Part shown: in pieces, positions 14,254-23,109 of the stretch
How positions within the stretch are numbered: the first letter of the stretch is position 1
How the letters are laid out: the number at the start of each line of letters is the position of its first letter
From: Polyangiaceae bacterium
GTDB lineage: Bacteria > Myxococcota > Polyangia > Polyangiales > Polyangiaceae
Assembly (NCBI GenBank): GCA_025936205.1
Contig: JAICTU010000016.1
Span: 1 to 38,270, forward strand
DNA length: 38,270 nucleotides
Reading direction: 5' to 3'
Translations under genes and position numbers: made by a program
The notes under the pieces: model-generated
Databases searched by the model: none
What the model saw: the letters and a program-made list of their open reading frames with translations, nothing else
Told to the model about the DNA's origin: nothing

Positions 14254-15090
14254 ATGATGGACAAGCAGCGCTTGGGACTGCCCCACCTGGGATTCGGCGT
14301 CGGGCTGAGGACGGTGCACTATGAGCACATCCTGCGCGAGCGGCCGAGCCTGGGTTGGTTCGAGGTGCTCAGCGACAACTACCTGCACACCAAGGGCAGG
14401 CCGCTCAGCTTCCTGGATCAGATCGCCGATCGCTATCCCGTGGCCTTGCACGGCGTGGGGCTCTCGATCGGCTCCAGCGATCCGCTCAACCTCGACTACC
14501 TGGCTCAGCTGAAAGCGCTGCGCGACCGCGTCGGCGCACACTGGGTCTCCGACCACATCTGCTGGACGGGAGTCAACGGCCGCTATGGTCACGACCTGTA
14601 CCCGATCCCCTTCACCGAAGAGGCGCTGCGCCACGTCGCGCGCCGCGTGCGCCAGGTCCAGGACTACCTCGAGGCTCCGCTGGTGCTCGAGAACCCCTCC
14701 ACCTACCTCGACTTCCGCGGCTCTACGCTGAGCGAAGCCGAGTTCATCGCCGCGCTGCTCGTCGAGGCCGGCGCCGGCTTGCTGCTCGACGTCAACAACG
14801 TCTTCGTCAACTCCCGGAATCACGGCTTCGATCCGCTCGCCTACCTGAAGCAACTACCGCTGGAACGCGTGGTGCAATTGCACGTCGCCGGGCACAGCCA
14901 GGCGCAGGGCTACCTCGCCGACACGCACAGCGCGCCCGTGGCCGAGCCGGTCTGGGCCTTGCTCGAGCAAGCCGTGCGGCTCGGCGCGCGCGCACCGTTG
15001 CTCGTCGAATGGGACGCCGACATCCCGACCTTCGACGTGCTCGAGCGCGAAGTCGCGCTGGCCCAGGCCTGCTTCGCGAGGGCGTCATGA
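14254..15090 (+). CDS. bufB: BufB-like DUF692 multinuclear iron enzyme
   Basis: ATG 14254 lies 7-8 bases after GGAG; the frame is open slightly upstream through the hairpin, which is not a plausible start. The 278-residue protein shows the DUF692 (MbnB/TglH/ChrH) TIM-barrel signature: ALHGVGLSIGS, WVSDHICW, LVLENPSTYL, LLLDVNNVFVNSRNHG, VVQLHVAGH and LLVEWDADIP supply the His, Asp, Asn and Glu ligands of the iron cluster. These enzymes oxidise Cys in peptide substrates. Here the substrate is the BufA product encoded just upstream. It overlaps bufC by four bases (ATGA), so the two are translated together. Confidence 0.92.
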   Translation: MMDKQRLGLPHLGFGVGLRTVHYEHILRERPSLGWFEVLSDNYLHTKGRPLSFLDQIADRYPVALHGVGLSIGSSDPLNLDYLAQLKALRDRVGAHWVSDHICWTGVNGRYGHDLYPIPFTEEALRHVARRVRQVQDYLEAPLVLENPSTYLDFRGSTLSEAEFIAALLVEAGAGLLLDVNNVFVNSRNHGFDPLAYLKQLPLERVVQLHVAGHSQAQGYLADTHSAPVAEPVWALLEQAVRLGARAPLLVEWDADIPTFDVLEREVALAQACFARAS

Positions 15091-15890
15091 ACAGCGAGCT
15101 CGCCGAGCTTCAGCGCTGGCTGTTCGATCGCGTGCTCGCTCCTGCCCCGGCCGGCGCTGAGGCGTGCGCCGCCGTCGTCATCAGCGGCCCGCTGCCGGCC
15201 GCCGATCGCGTCGAAGTCTATCGCCACGGCTACGCGGCGCGACTCGTCGAGTGCCTGGCGGACGACTACCCCGCGCTCCAGCACGCACTCGGCGCAGGCC
15301 CCTTCGAAGAACTCTGCCGCGCCTTCATCCAGGCCCATCCCCCGCCGAGCCCGAGCCTGAACTACTACGGCGCGCCGCTCGCGCAGTTCCTCGCAGCGCG
15401 CCCCGAGCGCTGGAGCCAGCCCGCCGCCGAGCTCGCGCAGCTCGAGTGGGCGCTCGTGGAGGCCATCCACGCCGAAGAAGGCGAGCGCCTCGACCTGACC
15501 GCGCTCGGTCAACTCTCCGCCGAAGACTGGTCCCGCGCGCGCCTGATCCCCAGCCCCACCCTGCGCCTGCTGCGCACGCGCCACGCCGTTGCCGACCACT
15601 ATCAGGCATTTCAGGAGGGCTCGGTACCGAGCGAACACTGGCCCACACCAGTAGAGTCCACCGTCGCGGTCTGCCGTCGCGAGGCGGACGTCTGGCGCGT
15701 GCGCATCCCCCCGTCGCTCACGCCACTGCTCGCCCGCTTGATCGCCGGCACCCCGCTGTTGACGGCGCTGGAACAGTGCACTGCCCGCGACGAAGCGTCC
15801 GGCACCCCGCCGATCGCCCCCGAAGAGCTGCAGCGAGCCTTCCAGGACTGGGTGGCATGCGGGATGTTCGCGGGCGTTCGACTGGAGTGA
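15087..15890 (+). CDS. bufC: BufC-like DUF2063 partner protein
   Basis: The start overlaps the bufB stop (ATGA at 15087-15090). The 267-residue protein has the N-terminal DUF2063 domain (about 1-100): DRVEVYRHGYAARLVECLADDYPALQHALGAGPFEELCRAFI, then PPSPSLNYYGAPLAQFL. A less conserved C-terminal part (about 150-267) follows. In bufferin, methanobactin and related systems this type of protein binds the precursor leader and delivers it to the DUF692 enzyme. The C-terminal end (FQDWVACGMFAGVRLE) closes the operon, followed by a hairpin. All expected residues of the N-terminal domain appear intact. Confidence 0.9.
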   Translation: MNSELAELQRWLFDRVLAPAPAGAEACAAVVISGPLPAADRVEVYRHGYAARLVECLADDYPALQHALGAGPFEELCRAFIQAHPPPSPSLNYYGAPLAQFLAARPERWSQPAAELAQLEWALVEAIHAEEGERLDLTALGQLSAEDWSRARLIPSPTLRLLRTRHAVADHYQAFQEGSVPSEHWPTPVESTVAVCRREADVWRVRIPPSLTPLLARLIAGTPLLTALEQCTARDEASGTPPIAPEELQRAFQDWVACGMFAGVRLE

Positions 15891-15901
15891 TTTCTGTCAT
15901 C

Positions 15902-15929
15902 GGCGGCGCAGGCAGAAGCCTGCCGCCGC
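15902..15929 (+). terminator. Hairpin downstream of bufC
   Basis: GCAGGC-AGAA-GCCTGC forms the inner stem, extended by GCGG/CCGC across small bulges. It starts 12 bases after the bufC stop. No T-run follows. Confidence 0.45.
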
Positions 15930-16069
15930 ATCAACGGTGGCGAGCCATGCCTCGTCGATGGTCGCGGCATATTTGCCCGCTGTGGCGATCGTGTTGACTG
16001 GCGGCCGCAGACCGGGGGCTCGGGCCGCTGAAATCGCCCCAGACGCGCGCTGGTGCGACTCTTGCTCAG

Positions 16070-16855
16070 GTGCCCGAGCACGTGGACCCAAAGGCCACCG
16101 CTCAGGCGTTGCGAGCTGCCGAACAGCGCATCGTCGACCTGCAACGGCAACTGGCCGTTCAGGATGAGTTCGCGACCACGCTCGCGCACGAGCTGCGCAA
16201 CCTGCTGGCGCCCATCGTGATGCACGCAGAGTACCTGGCGGATGCCGCGCGTCTTGCCCGGGAGCCCTTGCCCCTGGCCTGGCTGAACCCACGCCTGGAA
16301 GGGCTCTGCCTGCGCATGCGCAAGTTCGTCGAGACGTTCGATCGCATCATGGACGCCTCGCGGCTCACCGCCGGACACATGGACCTGCGGCTCGAGGACG
16401 TCGACCTGAGCGGGCTGGCACGCGAGATCAGCGCCGGCTTCGAGCGGGAGGCGACGAGCGCACGCAGCACGCTGTCGGTGGTCGCACCGCCGCAGCTGAT
16501 CGGCTGCTGGGATCGGCTGCGGCTTCAGCAGATCTGCACCAACCTGATCTCGAACGCCATCCGCTACGGCGCCGGCCATCCGATCGAGATCTCCGTGAGC
16601 GGCGACGAGGAGTGGGCCACGCTGCGCGTGCAGGATCACGGCATCGGCATCAGCGACGCCGATCAGCAGCGCGTCTTCGAGCGCTTCGAGCGCGGCGGGC
16701 AGCAGCGCAAACCGGGGGGTTTCGGTATCGGGCTGTGGATCGTCCGCGAAAACTGCCGCGCCCTGGGCGGCGAGGTATCCGTGGAGAGCCGGCTGGCACA
16801 GGGCTCCACCTTCACCGTGCGCCTGCCGCGCCGACGGAGAACGCATCATGGCTGA
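16070..16855 (+). CDS. Soluble sensor histidine kinase
   Basis: The start is GTG 16070. The 261-residue protein has a short coiled-coil start (AQALRAAEQRIVDLQRQLAV), a HisKA region with the phosphoacceptor His40 in LAHELRNLLAPI, and a complete HATPase domain: N box QICTNLISNAIRYG, G1 DHGIGIS, F box VFERFERG, G2 GGFGIGLWIV. There is no membrane segment and no PAS or other sensor domain, so the signal must come through a partner. The gene overlaps the KaiC-like/receiver gene by eight bases, so the kinase most likely phosphorylates that receiver. The 180-base gap after bufC contains only the hairpin and a short leader. Confidence 0.88.
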   Translation: MPEHVDPKATAQALRAAEQRIVDLQRQLAVQDEFATTLAHELRNLLAPIVMHAEYLADAARLAREPLPLAWLNPRLEGLCLRMRKFVETFDRIMDASRLTAGHMDLRLEDVDLSGLAREISAGFEREATSARSTLSVVAPPQLIGCWDRLRLQQICTNLISNAIRYGAGHPIEISVSGDEEWATLRVQDHGIGISDADQQRVFERFERGGQQRKPGGFGIGLWIVRENCRALGGEVSVESRLAQGSTFTVRLPRRRRTHHG

Positions 16856-18719
16856 GACGTCCGCGCAGGGGCGGCTGAACACGGGGGTGCCCGGCCTGGA
16901 CACCGTACTGCGCGGGGGATTGCCCCGTGGCAGCGTGTACATCATCGAAGGCCCGCCCGGCGCCGGGAAGACCATCCTCGCCAATCAGATCGGGTTCCAC
17001 GTTGCGGAGCAGGGCGGCAGCGCCGCGTATATGACGCTGCTCGCCGAATCACACACCCGCCTGCTCGGACACCTGCGCGGGTTGCAGTTCTTCCGGGCGG
17101 AGCAGGTCGGGCGCGGGGTGCGCTATGCGAGCGGCTTCAAAACGCTGGAGGCCGAGGGTTTGAGCGGACTGTCCCGCCTGACCCGCGAGATGGTGACGCA
17201 GCAGCCGACGACGCTGCTGGTGATCGATGGCTTGCTCCCGGCGCTGGATCCGCTCTTCACCCAGCGCGACTACCGCAGGTTCGTTCACGAGCTGCAGACG
17301 CTGGCGTCGATGACGGAGTGCACGATGCTGCTGCTCGGCAGCAACTCCAGCCCCACCGGCTTTCGGGCGGAGCATACCATGGTGGACGGTGTCCTGGAGC
17401 TGACCGACGAGGTGAACCAGCTGCGCTCACTTCGGCACCTGCAGATCCAGAAGCTGCGCGGTAGCGACCCGGTGCGGGGGCGGCACACGCTGTCGATCAC
17501 CTCGCGCGGGATCTCGATCCGACCTCGTATCGAGGCCGAGTTGCTGCGCCTGGCCGAGGAAGCCCCGCTCCGCCCCTCGCTCGAGCGCGCGCCAGTGGGG
17601 CTGCATGAGCTGGATGAGATGCTGCGCGGCGGCCTGCCTGAGCGCTCGACCACCATGTTGCTCGGACCCTCGGGTTCGGGCAAGACGCTGCTCGGACTTC
17701 AGTTCCTCGAGGCGGGCGCGGCGCGAGGCGAGATCGGGGTCTTCTTTGGCTTCTACGAGCGGCCAAACACGCTGGTGGCGAAAGCCGAGCGCGTGCAACT
17801 CCGGCTGGAGGACGCGCGGCGGCGCGGCCTGATCGAGTTCCTCTGGGAACCTTTCGGTGAAGCAGCCATCGATGCGCTGGGCGACCGACTGTTGAAGACG
17901 ATCCGAGAGCTGAGGCCCAGGCGCTTGTTCCTGGACGGCATGCAGGGCTTCCAGCAGAGCGTGGACGTGCCGGAGCGACTGGGCAGCGTCTTCTCCACGC
18001 TCGCCGAGCAGCTGGAGCTGCACGAGGTCACCACGCTGTACAGCGTCGAGGCGGAGCAGTTGATCGGCCCCACCCTGCGCAGCCCGGTGCGTGGCTTGTC
18101 TGCCATCACTCACAACATCCTGCTGCTGCGCCACCTGGAGAGCACCTCGCAGCTGCAACGCACGATCACGATCCTGAAGATGCGCGATTCCGGCTATGAC
18201 GCACACTCGCGCGAGCTGCAGATCACCGATGTGGGGCTGCGGCTGGGAGACGTCGTGCGGCGGGAGGGTCGCGGAGCGGACTTCCTGGAGAGCCATGGCG
18301 AGCGGCAGGTCCGAGCCCCTCGCACCACGCGCACTCGCGGGCTGATCCTGATCGTGGACGACGAGTTCGGCCTGGCCGAGCTGATGTCCGAGATCCTGAA
18401 CGACCGCGGCTACCAGACCGCGATCGCGCTCAACGGCGAGCTGGGATTGCAGGCGCTGCGCGAGCGCCCCGCAGACCTGGTGGTGCTGGACGTGATGATG
18501 CCGGTGCTGAGCGGACCGGAGATGCGCCAGCAGATGCTCGCCGATCCCGCGCTGGCGCGCATCCCGGTGGTGCTGATGACGGCTTTGCTCGAAGCCGTGC
18601 CGCGCGAGCAGCTCGACTCCTACGTGGCCGTGCTGCAGAAGCCGTTCCCCCCCGACAAGCTGTTCGAGGCGGTGGAGCGCGCGCTGGGCGCCTCGCAGCG
18701 CACCGCTCCAGCCTCCTGA
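16848..18719 (+). CDS. KaiC-like double ATPase fused to a response-regulator receiver
   Basis: The 623-residue protein has two RecA/KaiC domains and a REC domain. Domain I (about 8-240) has Walker A GPPGAGKT (35-42) and Walker B LLVIDG. Domain II (about 245-480) has Walker A GPSGSGKT (273-280) and Walker B RLFLDG. REC (about 495-617) has LIVDDE, phosphoacceptor Asp548 (VVLDVMMP), MTA and LQKPF. In a manual alignment with cyanobacterial KaiC each ATPase site keeps only one of the paired catalytic Glu (LAES; FYER), and the 431/432 phosphosite region reads LSAITHNI: the Ser is kept and the Thr is Ala. No KaiA or KaiB gene is nearby. The likely job is an ATP-driven hexamer controlled by the coupled kinase through REC; targets are unknown. 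ATG 16848 is inside the kinase gene. Confidence 0.88.
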   Translation: MAETSAQGRLNTGVPGLDTVLRGGLPRGSVYIIEGPPGAGKTILANQIGFHVAEQGGSAAYMTLLAESHTRLLGHLRGLQFFRAEQVGRGVRYASGFKTLEAEGLSGLSRLTREMVTQQPTTLLVIDGLLPALDPLFTQRDYRRFVHELQTLASMTECTMLLLGSNSSPTGFRAEHTMVDGVLELTDEVNQLRSLRHLQIQKLRGSDPVRGRHTLSITSRGISIRPRIEAELLRLAEEAPLRPSLERAPVGLHELDEMLRGGLPERSTTMLLGPSGSGKTLLGLQFLEAGAARGEIGVFFGFYERPNTLVAKAERVQLRLEDARRRGLIEFLWEPFGEAAIDALGDRLLKTIRELRPRRLFLDGMQGFQQSVDVPERLGSVFSTLAEQLELHEVTTLYSVEAEQLIGPTLRSPVRGLSAITHNILLLRHLESTSQLQRTITILKMRDSGYDAHSRELQITDVGLRLGDVVRREGRGADFLESHGERQVRAPRTTRTRGLILIVDDEFGLAELMSEILNDRGYQTAIALNGELGLQALRERPADLVVLDVMMPVLSGPEMRQQMLADPALARIPVVLMTALLEAVPREQLDSYVAVLQKPFPPDKLFEAVERALGASQRTAPAS

Positions 18720-18740
18720 CCCGGCACTCCCGCGCGCCGC

Positions 18741-20384
18741 TCACTGCACCGGCGCGGCGCTGCTCTGCTGGGTCACGCCAAACGCGGCCAGCCCGACCAG
18801 GCCCGCGTTGTAGTCGAGCGCCACCTCATTGCCGACGTAGTCGTCCTTGCTGTCCTGATAGCCAGGGTTCGGGTGGACCGAGGTGCCCTGTTGCGCGTAG
18901 GCGCGCTGCGTGGGACCGCCCACGAGCGCCCCGGTGAGCAGCACGCCCAGATTGTCGGAGTTGCGGTGGTGGGGATGCACCGGTGAATCCGTGCCGTAGC
19001 CAATCACGAAGGAGCGGTTGTAGCTGTTGTCTCCGGCGATATAGTTCAGCTGGCTCACCGCGAGATCGCGCGCGGCGGCGTCGCCGGTGACCTGCGAGTA
19101 CAGGGCCGCGGAGAAGCCGGCGCCGGCGGCGTAGCGCAGCGAAGCCCACTCGTCGATGTAGACGAAGCCGGCGGTGTTCGCCTCGGTGCTGACCTTGGCC
19201 TCGTAGTTCTCGACGTCGCCCTTCCAGTAGTCCGCCACTGCGTCGGAGGCCCCCGCGACGTACAACGTGTGGCGGCTGAAGTCCGCGGACTGGCTGTAGT
19301 TCGGTGCCCAGCCGTGACTCTTGACCCCGTCGTTGAAGACCTTTGCGTCGTCCAGGTAGGCGCTGTCGTTGGTGAGCCGGTAGAGCTCGGCGGCGCCGGC
19401 CAGCATCTCGTCCTGCCAGGCCGTGCCCGTCTGCCCGTAGAGACCCGGGTTCGAGCCGCGCTGGTTGTTCTTGCCGATCTGATAGATCGACAGCGCGTGC
19501 GCCTGGTACGTGTCGGCGAGCGCCGCATCATAGGGGCGGTAGAGCTTGGACATGATCGCCAGCGACGCGGCGGTGATGCCCGCGACGTCGGCGTTGGCTT
19601 GCAGATTCACGGGGCGCGGCCGGCCGCCTTGCATCGCCGGCAGCGCCTCTTGATCGAGGCAGGTCACCCACATGCGGTGGTCGTTCTGTGCGTTGCCGAT
19701 CATGCCCACCAGCTGCGTGTCGCTGATGTGCGCCTTGACCAGGTAGTCCGTCGCGTAGCGCGCCTCGTCGAGCACGTCGGGAACGCCGTTGGGCGCGCCG
19801 GTGTAGCGCTGGCTATCGCGATCGGGGAACGCCTGAGGAAAGGCATCGAAGGCCTTGAGCATCACGTAGCTCGCGTACGCGATGCTGAGCGTGACCTTGA
19901 CGTGGTCGCCCGCGTCGTACCAGCCGCCGCTGAGATCCAGCATCATCGCCTCGCCATCGTTCATGTGGCAGGAGGTGCCACGGGCCGGGTCGGCCGCATT
20001 GGCCGCGGCCAGCAGCCAGTTGGCGCCATCGCCGCTGCGCTGCGCGCCATAAAACTTCACCAGCGCGTTCAACAGCGTCGGCGAGTCGGCCTTCACCGGC
20101 AGCCCGGCAGGAGGTACAGCGCCCGGCGTCATCATTCCTGGCTGCTCGGCGATCGGCAGCGGCGTCTGCGCTTCGGGCGAGCTCGTCGGCGACGGCGATG
20201 TGTTCGGCACCGGGCTGGTCATCGCATTCGATGAAGGCTGGTTCGGCATCGCCGTGACGGTCGGCGTCGTGCCGGTATTGGCTGCACAGCTCGAGCCGCT
20301 GCAGGGCGAGCCGGAGTCAGAGCTGGAACCGCACGCGGAGAGGCCCAACAGCGCGATCGATCCAAGAAAGCTTCGGTGGGACAT
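18741..20384 (-). CDS. GH9-family glycoside hydrolase lipoprotein (endoglucanase-like)
   Basis: ATG 20384 (MSHRSFLGSIALLGLSAC) gives a lipobox with Cys18; a GTG four codons upstream is less likely. After a Ser/Thr/Pro linker (about 20-100) the catalytic GH9 domain fills about 103-540. It has the signature GGWYDAGDHVK, with Asp157 and Asp160 as the expected base, the substrate-site PHHRNSD near 470, and DDYVGNEVALDYNAG with Glu520 as the expected acid. All key residues are present, so an active endo-beta-1,4-glucanase or related beta-glucanase anchored to the cell surface is likely. No separate carbohydrate-binding module is seen. It is convergent with the KaiC-like gene (21-base gap) and downstream of the leucine-rich-repeat lipoprotein on the same strand. 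Confidence 0.92.
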   Translation of the reverse strand: MSHRSFLGSIALLGLSACGSSSDSGSPCSGSSCAANTGTTPTVTAMPNQPSSNAMTSPVPNTSPSPTSSPEAQTPLPIAEQPGMMTPGAVPPAGLPVKADSPTLLNALVKFYGAQRSGDGANWLLAAANAADPARGTSCHMNDGEAMMLDLSGGWYDAGDHVKVTLSIAYASYVMLKAFDAFPQAFPDRDSQRYTGAPNGVPDVLDEARYATDYLVKAHISDTQLVGMIGNAQNDHRMWVTCLDQEALPAMQGGRPRPVNLQANADVAGITAASLAIMSKLYRPYDAALADTYQAHALSIYQIGKNNQRGSNPGLYGQTGTAWQDEMLAGAAELYRLTNDSAYLDDAKVFNDGVKSHGWAPNYSQSADFSRHTLYVAGASDAVADYWKGDVENYEAKVSTEANTAGFVYIDEWASLRYAAGAGFSAALYSQVTGDAAARDLAVSQLNYIAGDNSYNRSFVIGYGTDSPVHPHHRNSDNLGVLLTGALVGGPTQRAYAQQGTSVHPNPGYQDSKDDYVGNEVALDYNAGLVGLAAFGVTQQSSAAPVQ

Positions 20385-20553
20385 GGAGTCGCCCACGTCG
20401 GTACCACGCCCCGCGAAGCCATGGGTTCACCGCACGCCGAGGCAGCCTCTCATTTCCGCGCAGCTGCAACATTGCCGCTCGGCGCCTTGTTGCCAGCCGC
20501 TCGAGCGATCGCACGGATCGTCGTGGAAGCGTTACCGCATCGAGGCAGTGGCT

Positions 20554-21375
20554 TCAGTCTTCGCCGCTGATCTTCAGCCCGGGGCGCTGCAGGCCTGCCA
20601 CGTTGTCCGCCGCGGGCGAGCCGCCGACGTACAGGAACTTGAGCTTGTGCAGCCCCTTGAGCACGGCCAGGTTCGCGACGCGAGTGCGCTTGATGCTCAG
20701 TCGTTCGAGGTTGCTGAGGCCTGCGATCGGCGCCAGGTCATCGACGGGGGTGTCGTCGAGCATCAGCTCGGTCAGCTTCGTCATGCGCTTGATCGGCGTG
20801 AGGTCACGCACCTGCGTGCGCCCGAGGTCGAGACGATCCATCTGCAGCATGCCCGCCAGCGGCGTGATCACCGCCACCTTGTTCATGGAGGCGCGCAGCC
20901 CTTCGAGCTGGGTGAGGCCGCCGATCGGTGACAAGTCGGACAGCTCGCCGCCCCCCAGGTACAGCTGGTGAAGGTTGGTGAGCAGCGGGAACACGCAGGG
21001 GTCGAGCGAATCCACCGGCTTGCCTCCGCGCGTGAGATCCACGCTGCGCACCTTCTTCAGGTCCGCCGTCGTCAGCTCACCTTCCGGCTTACCCGCCTTG
21101 CGCCGCACCTCGGCCTCCAGCGCCGGGTCCGTGAACTGCACCTTGGGCGGCTTGGGGCAGACCACCGGCTTCTTCTCCTCGACTTTTTCCGCCGCCATCT
21201 TCTCGGCGGCGGCCTTCTCCGGCGCGGCGACGGCAGCCGCCGGCGCCTCGCTGGGGGCTGGCCCCGGTGGCGGAGCAGGCGCTGCAGCGGGCGTGGGCTT
21301 CGGCGGGTCTTCGCACCCGAGCCCCATCACCACCAGCAGCACCCCCCAGATCAGCGCCTTCGGCCCTTTTTGCAT
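20554..21375 (-). CDS. Leucine-rich-repeat lipoprotein
   Basis: ATG 21375 is 9 bases after GGGAGA and gives a lipobox VMGLGC|ED; the frame also opens at GTG 21384. The 273-residue protein has a Pro/Ala/Glu-rich linker with KAAAEKMAAEKVEEKK (about 25-75). A cap follows (VQFTDPALEAEVRRKAGKPEG), then about six internalin-like LRR units (LHQLYLGGGELSDLSPIGGL, MDRLDLGRTQVRDLTPI, LERLSIKRTRVANLAVL). It is probably a surface protein for protein-protein contact. The cap plus LRR layout is common in myxobacteria and planctomycetes. The 240 bases upstream, shared with divergent nhaA, hold the promoters of both but show no clear box to me. Confidence 0.85.
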   Translation of the reverse strand: MQKGPKALIWGVLLVVMGLGCEDPPKPTPAAAPAPPPGPAPSEAPAAAVAAPEKAAAEKMAAEKVEEKKPVVCPKPPKVQFTDPALEAEVRRKAGKPEGELTTADLKKVRSVDLTRGGKPVDSLDPCVFPLLTNLHQLYLGGGELSDLSPIGGLTQLEGLRASMNKVAVITPLAGMLQMDRLDLGRTQVRDLTPIKRMTKLTELMLDDTPVDDLAPIAGLSNLERLSIKRTRVANLAVLKGLHKLKFLYVGGSPAADNVAGLQRPGLKISGED

Positions 21376-21616
21376 GGGTCGCACTCTCCCAGAGGGCGGC
21401 TCGGAGATCTAGTTAGTTGCACTGGGGGACGGCCTGCGGCAGGAGCACGCGCCCCGCGTTGACGCATGAAGCCCGGGGTGCCAATCTAGCAAGGTACTCG
21501 AAGGGTGCAGCGCGGGCTGCAGGATCAGAGGATGGTCGGGCCGCCATCCCCCAAGTGCCTTCGTCGCATCGCTGTCGGAGCGGCTGCGGCGTCGTGCGCG
21601 GGACGGCCATGACACC

Positions 21617-23029
21617 ATGACAAATGCTCTCGAGCCGCAGTTTTCGCGCTCTTCGGCGCCTCCAGAGGCGTGGAAGCCATTGCTAGAGGCCGTGCGGCTC
21701 GCCGGGCGCCCTTTGCAGCGCTTCCTCGCCATCGAGGCCGCGAGCGGCATCATCTTGCTGTTCGCCGCAGGTGTCGCGCTGGCTGCTGCCAATTCCCCCT
21801 GGGCAGAAAGCTATGCTGCCTTTTGGCACACACCGGTCGGCGTGCGGCTCGGCGCCTTCACGTTCGAGCGCTCCCTGGAGTGGATCGTCAACGACGGCTT
21901 GATGGTCATCTTCTTCTTTGTGGTGGGGCTCGAGATCCGCCGCGAGCTTCAGTACGGGGAGCTCTCCGAGTGGCGCCGCGCCGCGCTGCCTGCGATCGCC
22001 GCGCTGGGCGGCATGCTGGCCCCGGCCGGCATCTATCTCTTGCTGGCGGGCTCGGGCGCAACACATTCCGGCTGGGGTATTCCGATGGCGACGGACATTG
22101 CCTTCGCGGTGGGCATCCTGGCGCTGCTGGGGCAGCGCGTCTCGGCCGCGCTGCGCGTGTTATTGCTCGCCCTGGCGGTGATCGATGACCTGGGCGCCAT
22201 CCTCGTGATTGCGCTCTTCTACTCTGCGGGAGTCAGTCTGTCGGGTTTGCTGCTCGCGGCGCTCGGCTGCGCCCTGATCATCGTGATGCAGCGCTTCGGC
22301 ATCCGCTCCAAGCCGCTGTATGTCGCGCCGGCGCTGATCGCGTGGGCTGGGACGTATCATGCCGGCATCCATCCCACCATCGCAGGCGTCGTCCTTGGCC
22401 TGATGACCCCCGTGCGGGCATGGCTGGGGCCCCAGGGGTTCATCGATCACGTCCGGGAGCCGCTCGCGCAGCTCGCCGGTTCCGGCAATTCCGATAGCTC
22501 GCATCGCTCGGGCAGCGCGCTCCGTGAGGTGGCGTTCGCGAGTCGCGAGGCGGTGTCACCAGCGGAGAGCTGGATCGAGATGCTGCATCCCTGGGTCGCG
22601 TACTTCATCATGCCGGTGTTTGCGCTCGCGAACGCAGGGGTCTCGCTATCCGGCGGAGGACTCGATGCCGACTCCACCTCCGTCGCGCTCGGCGTTGGTC
22701 TCGGCCTGCTGCTGGGCAAGCCGCTCGGCGTGCTCGCGAGCTGTTGGCTCTCGTTGCGCTTGCGCGTCGCCCGCCTGCCCGCCGGCGTGGGCTGGCGCGA
22801 TCTATCAGTACTGGGCGTGATCGCGGGCGTGGGCTTCACCATGTCGCTGTTCGTCTCGCAGCTGGCATTTGGGGACGGCGAGCACCTGTCCGCCGCCAAG
22901 CTGGGGGTCCTGTCGGGCAGCGCGGCAGCAGCACTGCTGGGGCTGGCGCTGGGTCATGGTCTGCTGCGGCGCGCGTCGAGCGACGCGGCTTCCAGCCCGG
23001 ACGACGCTGAGCGCTCGACGGAGCAGTAG
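21617..23029 (+). CDS. nhaA: Na+/H+ antiporter NhaA
   Basis: ATG 21617 gives 470 residues, somewhat longer than the usual 390-440. NhaA signatures are clear: VNDGLMVIFFFVVGLEIRRE early, MATDIAFAVGILALLGQRV with Asp160, and LALAVIDDLGAILVIA with the transport pair Asp190-Asp191. Later helices are complete (HAGIHPTIAGVVLGLMTPVRAW, FIMPVFALANAGVSL, GVIAGVGFTMSLFVSQLAF). A loop insert rich in Ser/Asp/Arg (about 285-315) explains part of the extra length. It exports Na+ in exchange for protons at the inner membrane and supports pH and salt tolerance. It seems to be a single-gene unit. Confidence 0.96.
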   Translation: MTNALEPQFSRSSAPPEAWKPLLEAVRLAGRPLQRFLAIEAASGIILLFAAGVALAAANSPWAESYAAFWHTPVGVRLGAFTFERSLEWIVNDGLMVIFFFVVGLEIRRELQYGELSEWRRAALPAIAALGGMLAPAGIYLLLAGSGATHSGWGIPMATDIAFAVGILALLGQRVSAALRVLLLALAVIDDLGAILVIALFYSAGVSLSGLLLAALGCALIIVMQRFGIRSKPLYVAPALIAWAGTYHAGIHPTIAGVVLGLMTPVRAWLGPQGFIDHVREPLAQLAGSGNSDSSHRSGSALREVAFASREAVSPAESWIEMLHPWVAYFIMPVFALANAGVSLSGGGLDADSTSVALGVGLGLLLGKPLGVLASCWLSLRLRVARLPAGVGWRDLSVLGVIAGVGFTMSLFVSQLAFGDGEHLSAAKLGVLSGSAAAALLGLALGHGLLRRASSDAASSPDDAERSTEQ

Positions 23030-23109
23030 CTGCCGGGCTCGCGTGCGCTGCTGTCATTGGCTGGCGCGCCAACCCTGAATCACGGCGCTGGGCCGAGGGC
23101 TTCCACGCT

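Noticed and set aside
14254..15890. Methanobactin cluster
   Set aside because: The enzyme pair is of the DUF692/DUF2063 type shared by methanobactin and bufferin systems, but the precursor has a cleavable secretion signal and six Cys in two modules, as in bufferins. No methanobactin precursor, transporter or aminotransferase is present.
16848..18719. Complete circadian clock operon
   Set aside because: No KaiA or KaiB gene is present in the window and the phosphosite Thr is replaced by Ala, so only a KaiC-like ATPase function is claimed.
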